Source of the DNA: Rariloculus sp965263005
GTDB taxonomy: Bacteria; Pseudomonadota; Gammaproteobacteria; Steroidobacterales; Rariloculaceae
Length of the DNA: 64,000 bases
Assembly (NCBI RefSeq): GCF_965263005.1
Contig: NZ_OZ253579.1
Location: 1,240,001-1,304,000, forward strand
Direction of reading: 5' to 3'
Made by a program: the position numbers and the translations under genes. The notes under the pieces were generated by a model, which was not told where the DNA came from, ran no database searches, and was given only the letters and a program-made list of their open reading frames with translations. Shown in pieces: positions 9,320-18,633 of this stretch; within the stretch, counting starts at the first letter, position 1, and each line of letters begins with the position of its first letter.

Positions 9320-10603
9320 ATGAGCAAAATCAGCGACGTGTGCGCGCTTGAGATCATCGATTCTCGGGGCAACCCGACGGTCGAAGCCGAAGTTGTTCTC
9401 GAACACGGCGCTCGCGGGCGGGCCGCCGTCCCGTCGGGCGCTTCGACCGGATCCCGCGAAGCCGTCGAGCTCAGGGACTGCGACGCCGGGCGCTACCTCG
9501 GCAAGGGCGTGAGGCGGGCCGTGGCGCACGTCAACGGCGAGATCCGCCGGTCCGTTCTCGGTATGGACGCCGCCGATCAACGCGCGCTCGACGACAGGCT
9601 CATCGCAATGGACGGCACACCGAACAAGGCGCGTCTCGGTGCGAACGCGACGCTGGCCGTATCGCTTGCAAGCGCAAAGGCGATGGCGCGCGAACGCGGC
9701 GTCGCGCTGTTCGAGCATCTCGCGCAGAAGGATGCCTACGTCATGCCCGTGCCGATGATGAACGTGATCAACGGCGGAGCGCACGCGGACAACAACGTCG
9801 ATATCCAGGAATTCATGATTCTGCCCGTCGGTGCACCGAGCTTCTCGGAAAGCCTGAGATATGGCGTCGAGGTCTTTCACGCGCTGAAAGAAGTGCTCAA
9901 TCGCCGCGGCTTGAGCACCGGCGTCGGCGACGAGGGCGGCTTTGCGCCTGACCTGGAGTCGAACGAGGCAGCGTTGCAGGCGATCGCCGAGGCCGTCGAC
10001 GCGGCGGGGCTGACGCTCGGCAGGGAGATCTATCTCGGACTCGACATCGCGAGCTCGGAGTTCTATTCCAACGGCACGTACGAACTCGGCGCCGAGAACC
10101 GGAGGTTCACGTCGGACGAGTTCACCGGGTTCCTCGAAGATCTGATTGCCCGCTATCCGATCATATCGATCGAGGACGCCATGGCCGAGGACGACTGGGA
10201 CGGTTGGCGCAGGCTCAGCAGCCGCCTGCGCGACAGGATTCAACTCGTCGGCGACGATCTGTTCGTGACGAACACGCGGATTTTCGCTGCCGGAATCGAG
10301 GAGCGGATCGCCAACAGCATATTGATCAAGCCGAATCAGATCGGCACGCTGAGCGAGACGCTCGACGCAATCCGGATGGCTGATTCCGCGGGTTACTCGT
10401 CCGTCGTTTCGCACCGTTCCGGCGAGACCGAGGACTCGACGATTGCCGACATCGCCGTCGCGACGGGGGCGACTCAGATCAAGACTGGCTCGTTATCCCG
10501 CTCCGACCGCCTCGCGAAGTATAATCAGCTGTTGAGGATAGAAAGGTTGCTGGGCGACCGCGCCGAATATGCCGGCGCGACCGCGTTTCCGATGGACCTT
10601 TGA
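9320..10603 (+). CDS. eno: Enolase
   Basis: Enolase interconverts 2-phosphoglycerate and phosphoenolpyruvate. The protein is 427 residues, the usual length. It carries IIDSRGNPTVEAEV at the N-terminus, and metal ligands in GLDIASSEF, SIEDAMAEDDWDGW and LVGDDLFVTN. The signature ILIKPNQIGTLSETLDAI includes the catalytic Lys, and SHRSGETEDSTIADIAVA follows. It sits between pyrG and ftsB, the conserved gammaproteobacterial context. Confidence 0.97.
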   Translation: MSKISDVCALEIIDSRGNPTVEAEVVLEHGARGRAAVPSGASTGSREAVELRDCDAGRYLGKGVRRAVAHVNGEIRRSVLGMDAADQRALDDRLIAMDGTPNKARLGANATLAVSLASAKAMARERGVALFEHLAQKDAYVMPVPMMNVINGGAHADNNVDIQEFMILPVGAPSFSESLRYGVEVFHALKEVLNRRGLSTGVGDEGGFAPDLESNEAALQAIAEAVDAAGLTLGREIYLGLDIASSEFYSNGTYELGAENRRFTSDEFTGFLEDLIARYPIISIEDAMAEDDWDGWRRLSSRLRDRIQLVGDDLFVTNTRIFAAGIEERIANSILIKPNQIGTLSETLDAIRMADSAGYSSVVSHRSGETEDSTIADIAVATGATQIKTGSLSRSDRLAKYNQLLRIERLLGDRAEYAGATAFPMDL

Positions 10604-10657
10604 GAGGATTGTCCATCGAACAGGTGACACCGAGATAAACCGGAGCCCGCGAGTCCG

Positions 10658-10927
10658 ATGCGCTTGTTTATCGTCACGTTTGCCGCAGCGCTTGTGCTGC
10701 TGCAGTTCAAGCTCTGGCTATCCGATGCCGGATTGCGGGAGGTTTGGCGGCTTGAGGCCGCAGTCAGCGAGCAGACCGCGGTCAACAGATCGCTCGCAAG
10801 CCGCAACTCGGCGCTTGAGGCTGAGGTTGTCGACTTGAAGCAGGGGCTCGACGCCGCCGAGGAACGGGCGCGCGCGGAGCTCGGAATGGTCCGCCGCGAC
10901 GAAACTTTCTTCCAGATTACTCCGTAG
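10658..10927 (+). CDS. ftsB: Cell division protein FtsB
   Basis: FtsB is a bitopic inner-membrane protein that forms the FtsQBL divisome complex. The 89-residue protein has one N-terminal membrane segment (residues 3-20, LFIVTFAAALVLLQFKLWL). A coiled coil of heptads (LASRNSALEAEVVDLKQGL) follows, then the conserved tail ARAELGMVRRDETFFQ. Position after eno supports the call. The usual downstream ispD and ispF are not here; about 180 bp without a visible gene follow. Confidence 0.93.
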   Translation: MRLFIVTFAAALVLLQFKLWLSDAGLREVWRLEAAVSEQTAVNRSLASRNSALEAEVVDLKQGLDAAEERARAELGMVRRDETFFQITP

Positions 10928-11108
10928 CGCAGCGACGCCAGCTTGCAGCCCGTGGCGAAAGCCCCGCTGCATTTGACCGGCGATGCATCCCGGCTGACTG
11001 CGTTGCTCGTCGGTCGAATATGCCCGATATTCTCCCTCCTCGCGCCTTGCCGGCCGGGCGCCTCGCCGCTCTCGGTGCGACGCTGGGCTTTTGCCACGGG
11101 CTGCTGGG

Positions 11109-11630
11109 CTAACGCCGCCTGAGCAGCACGTAGACCGCGCCGCTGCCCCCGTGCCTGGGCACCGCGGATGTGAAAGCGAGCACCAGGTCCCACCGGGCGA
11201 GCCAGTGGTGGACGAGGTACTTCAGCACGGGACCGCCCGGCCCCGAGCGGGTGCCTTTGCCGTGCACGATCCGCACGCAGCCGAGACCGCGTTCGGCGCA
11301 TTCAACGACGAAGTCCTTCAGTGCCGCTTTCGCTTCCGGTCTCGTCAAACCGTGCAGATCGAGTTCGCCCTCGATACTGAATCTGCCTCGGCTGAGTCTG
11401 CGAAACGCGGTTTCAGAGATGGGGGGGCGGCGAAACGCGATATCTGCTGCCGAGAAATCGGACCATGATCCGTCAAGACTCTCGCGCAGCGTTTCCAACA
11501 CGGCGGCCCGGCTGTGGATGGCCCGGGCGGCTCGGCGCGGAGACTGAACGGGGACGCGGTCGCTGCGCTTCGCTGGCCTTACATCGCGCGTCGCATCGGC
11601 GAACGCCCGACGATCGTCCTCGTCGATCAC
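11109..11630 (-). CDS. Smr-domain protein
   Basis: The 173-residue protein has a basic N-terminal half and a C-terminal Smr domain. The domain shows the LDLHGLTRPEAKAAL motif, a VRIVHGKGTRSGPGGPVLK segment (the HGKG loop) and a closing GGSGAVYVLLRRR strand. Stand-alone Smr proteins such as YfcN/SmrB are nucleases that can rescue stalled ribosomes; which activity applies here cannot be read from sequence. It is divergent from surE, with start codons 69 bp apart, so the two may share a promoter region. Confidence 0.88.
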   Translation of the reverse strand: MIDEDDRRAFADATRDVRPAKRSDRVPVQSPRRAARAIHSRAAVLETLRESLDGSWSDFSAADIAFRRPPISETAFRRLSRGRFSIEGELDLHGLTRPEAKAALKDFVVECAERGLGCVRIVHGKGTRSGPGGPVLKYLVHHWLARWDLVLAFTSAVPRHGGSGAVYVLLRRR

Positions 11631-11698
11631 GGCTGTATTCCTTCCGACCGGGCTTCCAGTATAGTTAAAACTCTTGTGGCCATTCCAGGGATTGGTGC

Positions 11699-12448
11699 GT
11701 GCGGATACTGGTGTCCAACGATGATGGCTATCAGGCCCGAGGCCTGCGCATCCTCGCAGAGAATCTCGCCGACATTGCGACGGTTACGGTCGTCGCACCG
11801 GACCGCAATCAGAGTGGCGTGAGCAATTCGCTGACCCTGGACTCTCCGCTGCGGGTCGAACGGATCGGCCCCAACGTCTACTGCGTGAACGGAACGCCGA
11901 CCGACAGCGTGCACGTCGCGATCACGGGCCTGCTCGATGTCGAGCCGGACATGGTCGTGTCGGGCATCAATCACGGTGCGAATCTCGGCGATGATGTGCT
12001 GTATTCGGGCACCGTCGCGGCCGCCATGGAAGGCCGGTTCCTCGGGCTTCCCGCGATCGCAGTATCGCTGGTGCTTGACGGGTCCGAGCACTTCGATACG
12101 GCCGTCGGCGTGACGCGCAAGCTCATTCGGCAGATGATGGACAACCCGCTGCCGCGCGACACGATTCTCAACGTCAACGTGCCGGATATCCCGTACGACG
12201 GGCTCAACGGCATCGAGATAACACGGCTCGGCTTCAGGCACAAGTCCGAGCGCGTGATCGAGGCATTGGACCCGAAGAACAAACCCATCTATTGGATCGG
12301 TCCCGTGGGCGCCGGCCAGGACGCCGGTCCTGGAACGGATTTTCACGCGATCGCCGGCGGTTCGGTGTCGGTTACGCCGATCAAGACGGACCTGACCGAC
12401 CACGCAAGCCTTGGCTCATTGAGCGACTGGTTGCGTGGCATGCGATGA
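11699..12448 (+). CDS. surE: 5'/3'-nucleotidase SurE
   Basis: SurE is a metal-dependent nucleoside monophosphate phosphatase. The 249-residue protein uses a GTG start and opens MRILVSNDDGYQARGLR, with the metal-binding Asp-Asp. It also has VVAPDRNQSGVSNSLTL, NGTPTDSVHVA and VVSGINHGANLGDDVLYSGT, all family signatures. It is the first gene of a tightly overlapping surE-pcm-yqaA-nlpD operon. Confidence 0.96.
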   Translation: MRILVSNDDGYQARGLRILAENLADIATVTVVAPDRNQSGVSNSLTLDSPLRVERIGPNVYCVNGTPTDSVHVAITGLLDVEPDMVVSGINHGANLGDDVLYSGTVAAAMEGRFLGLPAIAVSLVLDGSEHFDTAVGVTRKLIRQMMDNPLPRDTILNVNVPDIPYDGLNGIEITRLGFRHKSERVIEALDPKNKPIYWIGPVGAGQDAGPGTDFHAIAGGSVSVTPIKTDLTDHASLGSLSDWLRGMR

Positions 12449-13122
12449 ATCGGCGCGAGCGGGCCGGGATAGGTATGACGTCCGCGCGAACGCGCGACCG
12501 CCTTGTCGAACGTCTTCGCCAAAACGGGATAGCTAACGAGGATGTGCTCTCGCGGATACGCGACGTACCGAGACATCTGTTCGTCGACGAGGCGCTGGCA
12601 AGCCGCGCCTACGAGGATTCAGCCTTGCCGTTGGGCCGCGGGCAGACGATATCCCAGCCCTACGTCGTCGCCGCGATGACGGAGGAACTCCTTCGGGACC
12701 CGCTCGATGGACGCACGCTCGGCAAGACGCTTGAGATCGGCACGGGATGCGGATATCAGACGGCCGTCCTTGCAAGGTTCGCACGGCACGTATTCAGCAT
12801 CGAGCGGATTCAATCCCTGCTCAAGCGCGCCCAGCAGAACTTGCGGACACTTGAGATCAAAAACGTCAGCCTGCGGCACGCCGATGGCTGGCGCGGCTGG
12901 CGCAGCCAGGCGCCATTCCACGGCATCCTGGTCACAGCGGCGCCGGAGATCGTGCCGGACGAGTTGCTGGAGCAACTGGAAGACGGCGGGCGGCTCGTGA
13001 TTCCGGTCGGCCCCCCGGGCAGGCAGTCGCTCGTCAGCATGACGCGCCGCGGCTCGGACTTCGAGCGCAGGGACCTGTTGCCCGTGAGCTTCGTGCCGCT
13101 CGTAGAGGGAACTGAGACATGA
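12445..13122 (+). CDS. pcm: Protein-L-isoaspartate O-methyltransferase
   Basis: Pcm methylates isoaspartyl residues with S-adenosylmethionine to repair aged proteins. The ATG at 12445 overlaps the surE stop (ATGA) and gives 225 residues. A second ATG at 12475 is also plausible. The protein has VPRHLFVDEALASRAYED, the PCMT signature GRGQTISQPYVVAAMTE, and the SAM-binding LEIGTGCGYQTAVLA. The context with surE and nlpD is classic. Confidence 0.95.
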   Translation: MNRRERAGIGMTSARTRDRLVERLRQNGIANEDVLSRIRDVPRHLFVDEALASRAYEDSALPLGRGQTISQPYVVAAMTEELLRDPLDGRTLGKTLEIGTGCGYQTAVLARFARHVFSIERIQSLLKRAQQNLRTLEIKNVSLRHADGWRGWRSQAPFHGILVTAAPEIVPDELLEQLEDGGRLVIPVGPPGRQSLVSMTRRGSDFERRDLLPVSFVPLVEGTET

Positions 13123-13700
13123 GGCTGTTTTCGCCGCTATACGCCAGAGTCATGAACTGGTCCCGGCACCGCCACGCGCACCGCTATCTGGCCGCGTTGA
13201 GCTTCGCTGAATCCTCGTTCTTTCCGGTTCCGCCCGACGTGCTGTTGGCGCCGATGACGCTGGCGCGTCCTGAGCAGGGCTGGCGGCTCGCGTTCTTTAC
13301 CACGCTTGCCTCGGTCGCCGGCGGCATCCTCGGATATACCATCGGTTGGTTCGCGCTCGACGCCGTCGAGCCGTTGCTGCGCTCCGCCGGGTATTGGGAG
13401 GATTACGAGCGGGCGAGCGCGTGGTTCGAGCGATGGGGCTTCTGGGCCGTACTCGTCGCAGGCTTCTCGCCGATTCCCTATAAAATCTTCACGATCGCGG
13501 CCGGCGCATTGCGCACATGGCTCCCGGTGTTTATCGTTGCATCGTTTCTCGGCCGCGGCGCGCGGTTCTTCCTCGTTGCGGGATTGCTGATCTGGGGGGG
13601 CGAACGCATGGAGCGGCAGCTCAAACGGCACGTCGATACGATCGGCTGGCTGACAGTTGCGGCGATTGCGATAGCGTATCTCGTTATACAGTTCCGATGA
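13119..13700 (+). CDS. yqaA: YqaA-family (VTT/SNARE-associated) inner-membrane protein
   Basis: The 193-residue protein starts four bases before the pcm stop. Hydrophobic segments and the conserved patterns FAESSFFPVPPDVLLAPM and LVAGFSPIPYKIFTIAAGAL mark it as a small DedA/VTT superfamily member of the YqaA type. Larger relatives are lipid flippases or transporters; the function of YqaA is not established. YqaA genes are often found between pcm and nlpD. Confidence 0.88.
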   Translation: MRLFSPLYARVMNWSRHRHAHRYLAALSFAESSFFPVPPDVLLAPMTLARPEQGWRLAFFTTLASVAGGILGYTIGWFALDAVEPLLRSAGYWEDYERASAWFERWGFWAVLVAGFSPIPYKIFTIAAGALRTWLPVFIVASFLGRGARFFLVAGLLIWGGERMERQLKRHVDTIGWLTVAAIAIAYLVIQFR

Positions 13701-14428
13701 GACTTGCGCTGGTTTTCGGTTTCCTCGCGCTCGCCGCCTGCGCAACGAGCCCGCGCGACCAGACCCCAGTCTATGTCGTTCAGCCGGGCGATACGCTGTA
13801 TACGATCGCGTGGCGCTATGGCGTCGATTACCGCACGTTGGCGAGCTGGAACGGCCTGGAGAATCCCGATTTGATCCTGGTGGGACAGCTCATCCGGCTC
13901 TCGGCGTCGCCGGGTGCCGAACCCGAGCCGCGGGTCGCGGCGCCTGCTCCGCAACCCGCCCCGCGCGCGCCTACGGCGCCCGGCCCGCGTGTCGCGGCGC
14001 CGGTTCCGCAACCCGCCCAACGCGCGCCTGCGCCGCCGGGCCCCGTGCTGCCTTCGCCTCGCTGGCAGTGGCCGACACAGGGGCCGGTGATCAGCGAGTT
14101 CGGTTCCACGCAGGCCATCGCGAGCGGCATCGGCATTGGCGGGCGGCCACGCCAGCCTGTCAACGCGGCTGCCGGCGGGCGCGTCGTTTATGCCGGCAGC
14201 GGCCTGATCCGATACGGTCAACTTGTCATCATCAAGCACAACGACACGTTTTTGAGCGCATACGGGTACAACGACAGGCTGGTCGTCGATCAGGGCGACG
14301 ACGTTCGCCAAGGTCAAAAGATCGCCGAGATGGGTCTCGGCCCCGAGCGCACTGCGCGCCTGCACTTCGAGATCAGGCGAAATGGCGTGCCCGTCAACCC
14401 GGCGCAGTATTTGTCCGCGCGCCAATGA
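13697..14428 (+). CDS. nlpD: NlpD-like lipoprotein (LysM + degenerate M23), amidase activator
   Basis: The 243-residue protein begins with a lipoprotein signal (lipobox LAAC, Cys15). A LysM domain follows (residues about 26-69, VYVVQPGDTLYTIAWRYG), then a Pro/Ala linker with two near-repeats and a C-terminal LytM/M23 fold ending LHFEIRRNGVPVNP. The first zinc-binding His/Asp motif of active M23 enzymes reads SGIGIGG here, and the YAH motif reads SAYGYND. This points to a non-catalytic activator of cell-wall amidases, as known for E. coli NlpD and EnvC. rpoS, normally next, is absent. Confidence 0.92.
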   Translation: MRLALVFGFLALAACATSPRDQTPVYVVQPGDTLYTIAWRYGVDYRTLASWNGLENPDLILVGQLIRLSASPGAEPEPRVAAPAPQPAPRAPTAPGPRVAAPVPQPAQRAPAPPGPVLPSPRWQWPTQGPVISEFGSTQAIASGIGIGGRPRQPVNAAAGGRVVYAGSGLIRYGQLVIIKHNDTFLSAYGYNDRLVVDQGDDVRQGQKIAEMGLGPERTARLHFEIRRNGVPVNPAQYLSARQ

Positions 14429-14430
14429 CC

Positions 14431-14534
14431 AGCCGGGCGCGGCCGGATTCAGCAGCGCCGCGACAACTCTGCGATGCTCGTCAGCCGGGCGCGGCCGGAT
14501 TCAGCAGCGCCGCGACAACCCTGCGATGTTCGCT
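14431..14534. repeat. Two tandem 52-bp copies between nlpD and the Mth938-like gene
   Basis: Copies run 14431-14482 and 14483-14534, both beginning AGCCGGGCGCGGCCGGATTC and differing at a few positions near their ends. The second copy is the last codons of the convergent Mth938-like gene (its stop is at 14481-14483). The first lies between that stop and the nlpD stop and is therefore a non-coding copy of that gene's 3' end. Confidence 0.9.
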
Positions 14535-14891
14535 CGCGAGCACGTTGAAGGTCCGGCAGGCGGCCGGCGTGCTCATGATCTCCAGTCCAATCCCGAGTTT
14601 GGCGAGGGACGCGATCAGGCCGATGTCGGGGACTGCCGTCTCGGCGCCGGTTCCGAGCAGAATGATCTCGGGATCGAGATCGATCGCGGGGGCGAGATCC
14701 TCGAGTGCGATCGGGGCCGCTTCGCCGACGGTCCAGTCCGGCACGATGCTGTCCGGTGCAACGATGACGTGGCCGGTCAGCCACTGTGTGCCGATCAGCA
14801 TGCGCCCTGCCTCCCAGGCGTGAATCAGATTGGAGTCCGTGGATTCCCTGCTAAGCTGCAACGTGTGGTTCCCGCCGCGATCCTGAAGCAC
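14481..14891 (-). CDS. Mth938-like (DUF498) domain protein
   Basis: From a GTG at 14891 the product is 136 residues, close to the usual size of this family. A longer in-frame extension lacks family similarity. Recognisable parts are VIVAPDSIVPDW, DLDPEIILLGTG and GIGLEIMSTPAACRTFNVL, which are the core strands and helix of the Mth938/NDUFAF3-like fold. Human NDUFAF3 helps assemble respiratory complex I; the bacterial role is unknown. It converges with nlpD. Confidence 0.8.
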   Translation of the reverse strand: MLQDRGGNHTLQLSRESTDSNLIHAWEAGRMLIGTQWLTGHVIVAPDSIVPDWTVGEAAPIALEDLAPAIDLDPEIILLGTGAETAVPDIGLIASLAKLGIGLEIMSTPAACRTFNVLASEHRRVVAALLNPAAPG

Positions 14892-15040
14892 GATTATATG
14901 TAATTGTCGTGGGCAGACGCTGCGGCACGAGCGCGGCGCACCCGCGAGCCAAGCCTGCAGCTGGGTTTCGCTGCGGGATCGTCGCGTCGAACGAATAATG
15001 CACATGATAGTATGCGCGCACGAATTTTCAGGCCCCTCCG

Positions 15041-16136
15041 ATGGAACCGACCCGGATCAATGCCAAGCTCGGTGAGCTTCAGGAGCGCTGCAGCGCTCTG
15101 AGGGGGTACCTTTGACTATGAAGCCAAGCGCGAGCGCCTCGAGGAAGTCGACCGGGAGCTCGAGTGTCCCGACGTCTGGTCCGAGCCCGAGCGCGCCCAG
15201 AGCCTCGGCAAGGAGCGGGCCGCGCTCGAGCGCGTCGTCGCAACGATAAGCCGAATCGACAAGTCGCTGGGTGAGACGCGCGAGTTGCACGCGCTCGCCG
15301 AGGCGGAGCGCGATGAGGACACCCTGCACGACCTGATCGACGAGCTTTCCGGCCTGGAAGCGGACATCGGACGGCTTGAGTTCCACCGGATGTTCGCCGG
15401 CGAGATGGACGGGCACAGTGCCTTCGTGGACATTCAGGCGGGTTCCGGCGGGACGGAAGCGCAGGACTGGGCGGAGATGCTGTTGAGGATGTACCTGCGC
15501 TGGGGCGAGGAGCACGGTTTCGATACCGAACTACTGGAACTCTCCGGCGGCGATGTCGCGGGAATCAAGAGCGCCACGGTTAACTTCAGAGGCGAGTACG
15601 CTTATGGCTGGCTGCGCACGGAGACGGGCGTCCACCGCCTCGTGCGGAAGTCGCCGTTCGACGCCGGACACCGCAGGCACACCTCGTTCGCGGCCGTGTT
15701 TGTCGCGCCGGAACTCGAAGACGCGATCGAGATCGAGATTAATCCCGCGGATCTGCGGATCGACGTCTACCGTGCCAGCGGGGCCGGCGGTCAGCACGTG
15801 AACAAGACCGAGTCGGCCGTGCGCATCACTCACGCACCGTCCGGGATCGTTGTGCAGTGCCAGAACGACCGGTCCCAGCACAGGAACAAGGCAACGGCGA
15901 TGGGGCAGCTCAAGGCCAAGCTGTACGAGCTCGAGCAGCAGCAACGGCGCGAGCAGGCCGAAGCGATAGAAGGCGGCAAGTCCGATATCGGCTGGGGCAG
16001 TCAGATCCGGTCCTACGTGCTCGACAAATCCCGGGTCAAGGACTTGAGGACCGGAGTCGAGAGCGGTCAGCCGAGCGCCGTGCTCGATGGCGGTATCGAC
16101 ATGTTTCTCGAAGAGAGCTTGAAGCGGGGGGTGTAG
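15041..16136 (+). CDS. prfB: Peptide chain release factor 2, with programmed +1 frameshift
   Basis: RF2 terminates at UGA and UAA. The first frame opens at ATG 15041 and reaches an in-frame TGA at 15113-15115 after 24 codons. The stretch AGGGGGTACCTTTGAC at 15101-15116 is the known RF2 autoregulatory site: an internal Shine-Dalgarno, a slippery CTT and a weak UGA. After +1 slippage, reading resumes at GAC 15114 and gives about 364 residues in total, the normal RF2 length. The GGQ motif is in GGQHVNKTESAVRI, and the anticodon-mimic SPF is in RKSPFDAGHRRH. The gene is followed by lysS, as in E. coli. Confidence 0.96.
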
Positions 16137-16142
16137 ATTCGG

Positions 16143-17648
16143 ATGTCCGATAACGACGGGCGCGGCGAGAGTCGTTTCATCGCCGAGCGGAGAAAGAAGC
16201 TCGATCGCCTGCGCGAGACCGGCGAGGCGTTCCCGAATGATTTTCACCGCGACTCGCTTGCCGGCGAGTTGACAGCCGCCTACGGCAGGCACGAGGCGGA
16301 GACGCTACAGAACGAGGCCGTCGACGTGAGAGTCGCCGGACGCATGATGACCCGCCGCATCATGGGCAAGAATAGCTTCGTCGATCTGCAGGACCGGTCA
16401 GGAAGGATCCAGTTGTTCGTGCAGAGAGACGCGATCGGCGCCGAGCGCTATGCCGAGTTCAAGAAACTGGATCTCGGCGACATACTCGGCGCCGCCGGAA
16501 GGCTCTTCTACACGAACACGGGCGAGCTGTCCGTCAAGGTCGACGAGCTCAGCCTGCTTGTCAAGTCGCTGCGGCCGCTGCCGGAGAAGTGGCACGGGAT
16601 CGCCGACCAGGAGCTCAAGCTGCGCCGGCGCTATCTCGATCTTCTTGTCAGCGGGAAGAGCCGTGAAGTGTTTCGGCAGCGTACCGCGCTTGCCAGATTC
16701 ATCCGCTCGTTCCTCGACGCGCTCGACTTCATGGAGGTCGAAACGCCGATGATGCACCCGATTCCGGGCGGCGCTGCCGCCCGCCCGTTCGAGACCTACC
16801 ACCATGCCCTGAAACAGAAGTTGTATCTGAGGATTGCGCCCGAGCTCTATCTCAAACGCTTGCTCGTCGGCGGGTTCGAACGCGTCTATGAGCTCAATCG
16901 CGTCTTTCGCAACGAGGGCTTGTCGACCCGGCACAATCCCGAATTCACGATACTTGAGATCTATCAGGCGTACGCGCAGTACACCGACGCCATGGTGCTG
17001 ACCGAGAACATGATTCGCGAAAGCGCGCGATACCTGCTCGGCGGCACTGAGATGCAGTACCAGGGCGAGCAGTTCGACCTGGGCGCCGAGTTTCAGCGCC
17101 TGCCCTTCGAGGATGCGTTGCGCGAGATCAACGCGGAACTCAGTGGCGGCGACATCAGGGACGCCGGACGGCTGGCCGGCCTCTGCGAGCGGCACGGCAT
17201 CGAAATACAACCGGACTACGGCGCAGGGAAGCTGCAGCTTGAGCTGTTCGAGAAGACCGTGGAGCCCGAACTTTGCGGTCCGGTCTTCGTCACGCACTTC
17301 CCTGCTGAAGTTTCACCGTTGGCGCGCAGGACCGACGCCGACCCGTTTCTGGCGGACCGGTTTGAGCTCTTTATCGGTGGGCGCGAGATTGCCAACGGGT
17401 TCTCGGAGCTCAACGATCCGGAAGAGCAGGCCGAGCGCTTTCAGGCCCAGCTCGCCGCCAAGGAGCGCGGCGACGATGAGGCCATGTTCTTCGACGAGGA
17501 CTACATTCGCGCACTGGAGTACGGCATGCCGCCGGCGGCAGGTATCGGCATTGGCGTCGATCGGCTGGCGATGCTGATCACGGATTCGCCGTCGATTCGC
17601 GATGTGCTGCTGTTTCCCCAGTTACGCGACGAACCCACCGCCCCGTGA
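16143..17648 (+). CDS. lysS: Lysyl-tRNA synthetase, class II
   Basis: The 501-residue enzyme charges tRNA-Lys. The N-terminal OB-fold anticodon domain covers residues about 60-150 (VRVAGRMMTRRIMGKNSF). The class II catalytic core follows: motif 1 around FMEVETPMMHPIPGGAAA, motif 2 in RVYELNRVFRNEGLSTRHNP, and motif 3 in GIGIGVDRLAMLITDS. It starts 6 bp after prfB and is probably co-transcribed with it. It converges on ygfZ. Confidence 0.97.
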   Translation: MSDNDGRGESRFIAERRKKLDRLRETGEAFPNDFHRDSLAGELTAAYGRHEAETLQNEAVDVRVAGRMMTRRIMGKNSFVDLQDRSGRIQLFVQRDAIGAERYAEFKKLDLGDILGAAGRLFYTNTGELSVKVDELSLLVKSLRPLPEKWHGIADQELKLRRRYLDLLVSGKSREVFRQRTALARFIRSFLDALDFMEVETPMMHPIPGGAAARPFETYHHALKQKLYLRIAPELYLKRLLVGGFERVYELNRVFRNEGLSTRHNPEFTILEIYQAYAQYTDAMVLTENMIRESARYLLGGTEMQYQGEQFDLGAEFQRLPFEDALREINAELSGGDIRDAGRLAGLCERHGIEIQPDYGAGKLQLELFEKTVEPELCGPVFVTHFPAEVSPLARRTDADPFLADRFELFIGGREIANGFSELNDPEEQAERFQAQLAAKERGDDEAMFFDEDYIRALEYGMPPAAGIGIGVDRLAMLITDSPSIRDVLLFPQLRDEPTAP

Positions 17649-17677
17649 CACTCGGGCACGGCTCGGCCCGGGAAGCG

Positions 17678-18586
17678 CTACTGCGCAGGCCGGTCGCCTT
17701 CTTCGTAGGGAAGCGGCAGACGGGTCAACCGCTTGCCGTCGACGTACAGTGGTCGCGTCGACGCGTCGAGGCCAACGACCGCAAGCAATTCGGAGCGATC
17801 GCAGGCTTCGGCCGCGCGGATGACCTGGCCAATGACCGAATGCTCCGCGTCGCGCACCGCCGCACCGGCCTCGGCCCGAGCGCCGGGCTCGATGGCGAAT
17901 CGCTGCATGCGTCTTTTTACCGCGCCGAGGTTGTGGACCCGCGCAATGACTTCCTGGCCCGGATAGCAGCCCTTGTCGAACGCGATCGCGCCGAGCCGGT
18001 CGAGATTCAACATCTGGGGAACGAACTGATGCTCGAGCCCGGCCGTGATCGACGCGATGCCGAGCTCGATCTCCGCAAGCTCGGCGAGCGCAGGCGGCGC
18101 CCGTTTGCAATCCGCGACGAGGCCGGTCAGCGCGTGGGGGGAACCGATCAGATACGCAAGCTCCGGGCCGATGCGCAGCCGGCACACGCGGTCGATCTCG
18201 ATCATGGCGTTTGCGCCGTCCGGAGGAACGCCAAGTCCGGCGAGCCGATCGTCCGTACCGCCGACAACGCTAACGAGCGCGACATCAGCGGCCAGCGAAA
18301 GCTCGACGTCGGACCTGAGCACGAACATCCGCAGTTTGGCGGCGAGGCCGTCTGCATCGGCGCGCGGCGCCATGAGCAGCCAGCTCCGCCCCCTGGGTAC
18401 AAGCCGGAACAGTGCGCGAAGCCGGCCCTTTGGATCGTGCCAGCCTGCGAGCGGAGCGGCGGTCCAGGGCAGCGCCGGAATGGCGAGACTCAACTGGGCA
18501 TGCAGAAACGTGCGCGCGTCGTTGCCGGCGACCTCGATGAAGCCCAGGTCGTCGCGTTGACAGTAGCGTGAAGAGTGATTCTGCAT
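17678..18586 (-). CDS. ygfZ: YgfZ/GcvT-like folate-binding protein
   Basis: YgfZ is a folate-binding protein that helps maintain certain iron-sulfur enzymes. From the ATG at 18586 the product is 302 residues; longer in-frame extensions run into sequence not typical of the family. The diagnostic element is KGCYPGQEVIARVHNLGAVK, with the conserved Cys, and LAGWHDPKGRLRALFRL near residue 45 matches the GcvT-like fold. It is divergent from sdhAF4 (48 bp apart), which fits a link to Fe-S enzymes such as succinate dehydrogenase. Confidence 0.92.
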   Translation of the reverse strand: MQNHSSRYCQRDDLGFIEVAGNDARTFLHAQLSLAIPALPWTAAPLAGWHDPKGRLRALFRLVPRGRSWLLMAPRADADGLAAKLRMFVLRSDVELSLAADVALVSVVGGTDDRLAGLGVPPDGANAMIEIDRVCRLRIGPELAYLIGSPHALTGLVADCKRAPPALAELAEIELGIASITAGLEHQFVPQMLNLDRLGAIAFDKGCYPGQEVIARVHNLGAVKRRMQRFAIEPGARAEAGAAVRDAEHSVIGQVIRAAEACDRSELLAVVGLDASTRPLYVDGKRLTRLPLPYEEGDRPAQ

Positions 18587-18633
18587 CGAGTCGGCCGGAT
18601 GCGAAAGTGACAGGTTTCTGGCACACTTTACCG

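Noticed and set aside
17645..18571. A 308-codon frame on the plus strand overlapping ygfZ
   Set aside because: The minus strand encodes a clear YgfZ with KGCYPGQE; the plus frame has no recognisable domain.
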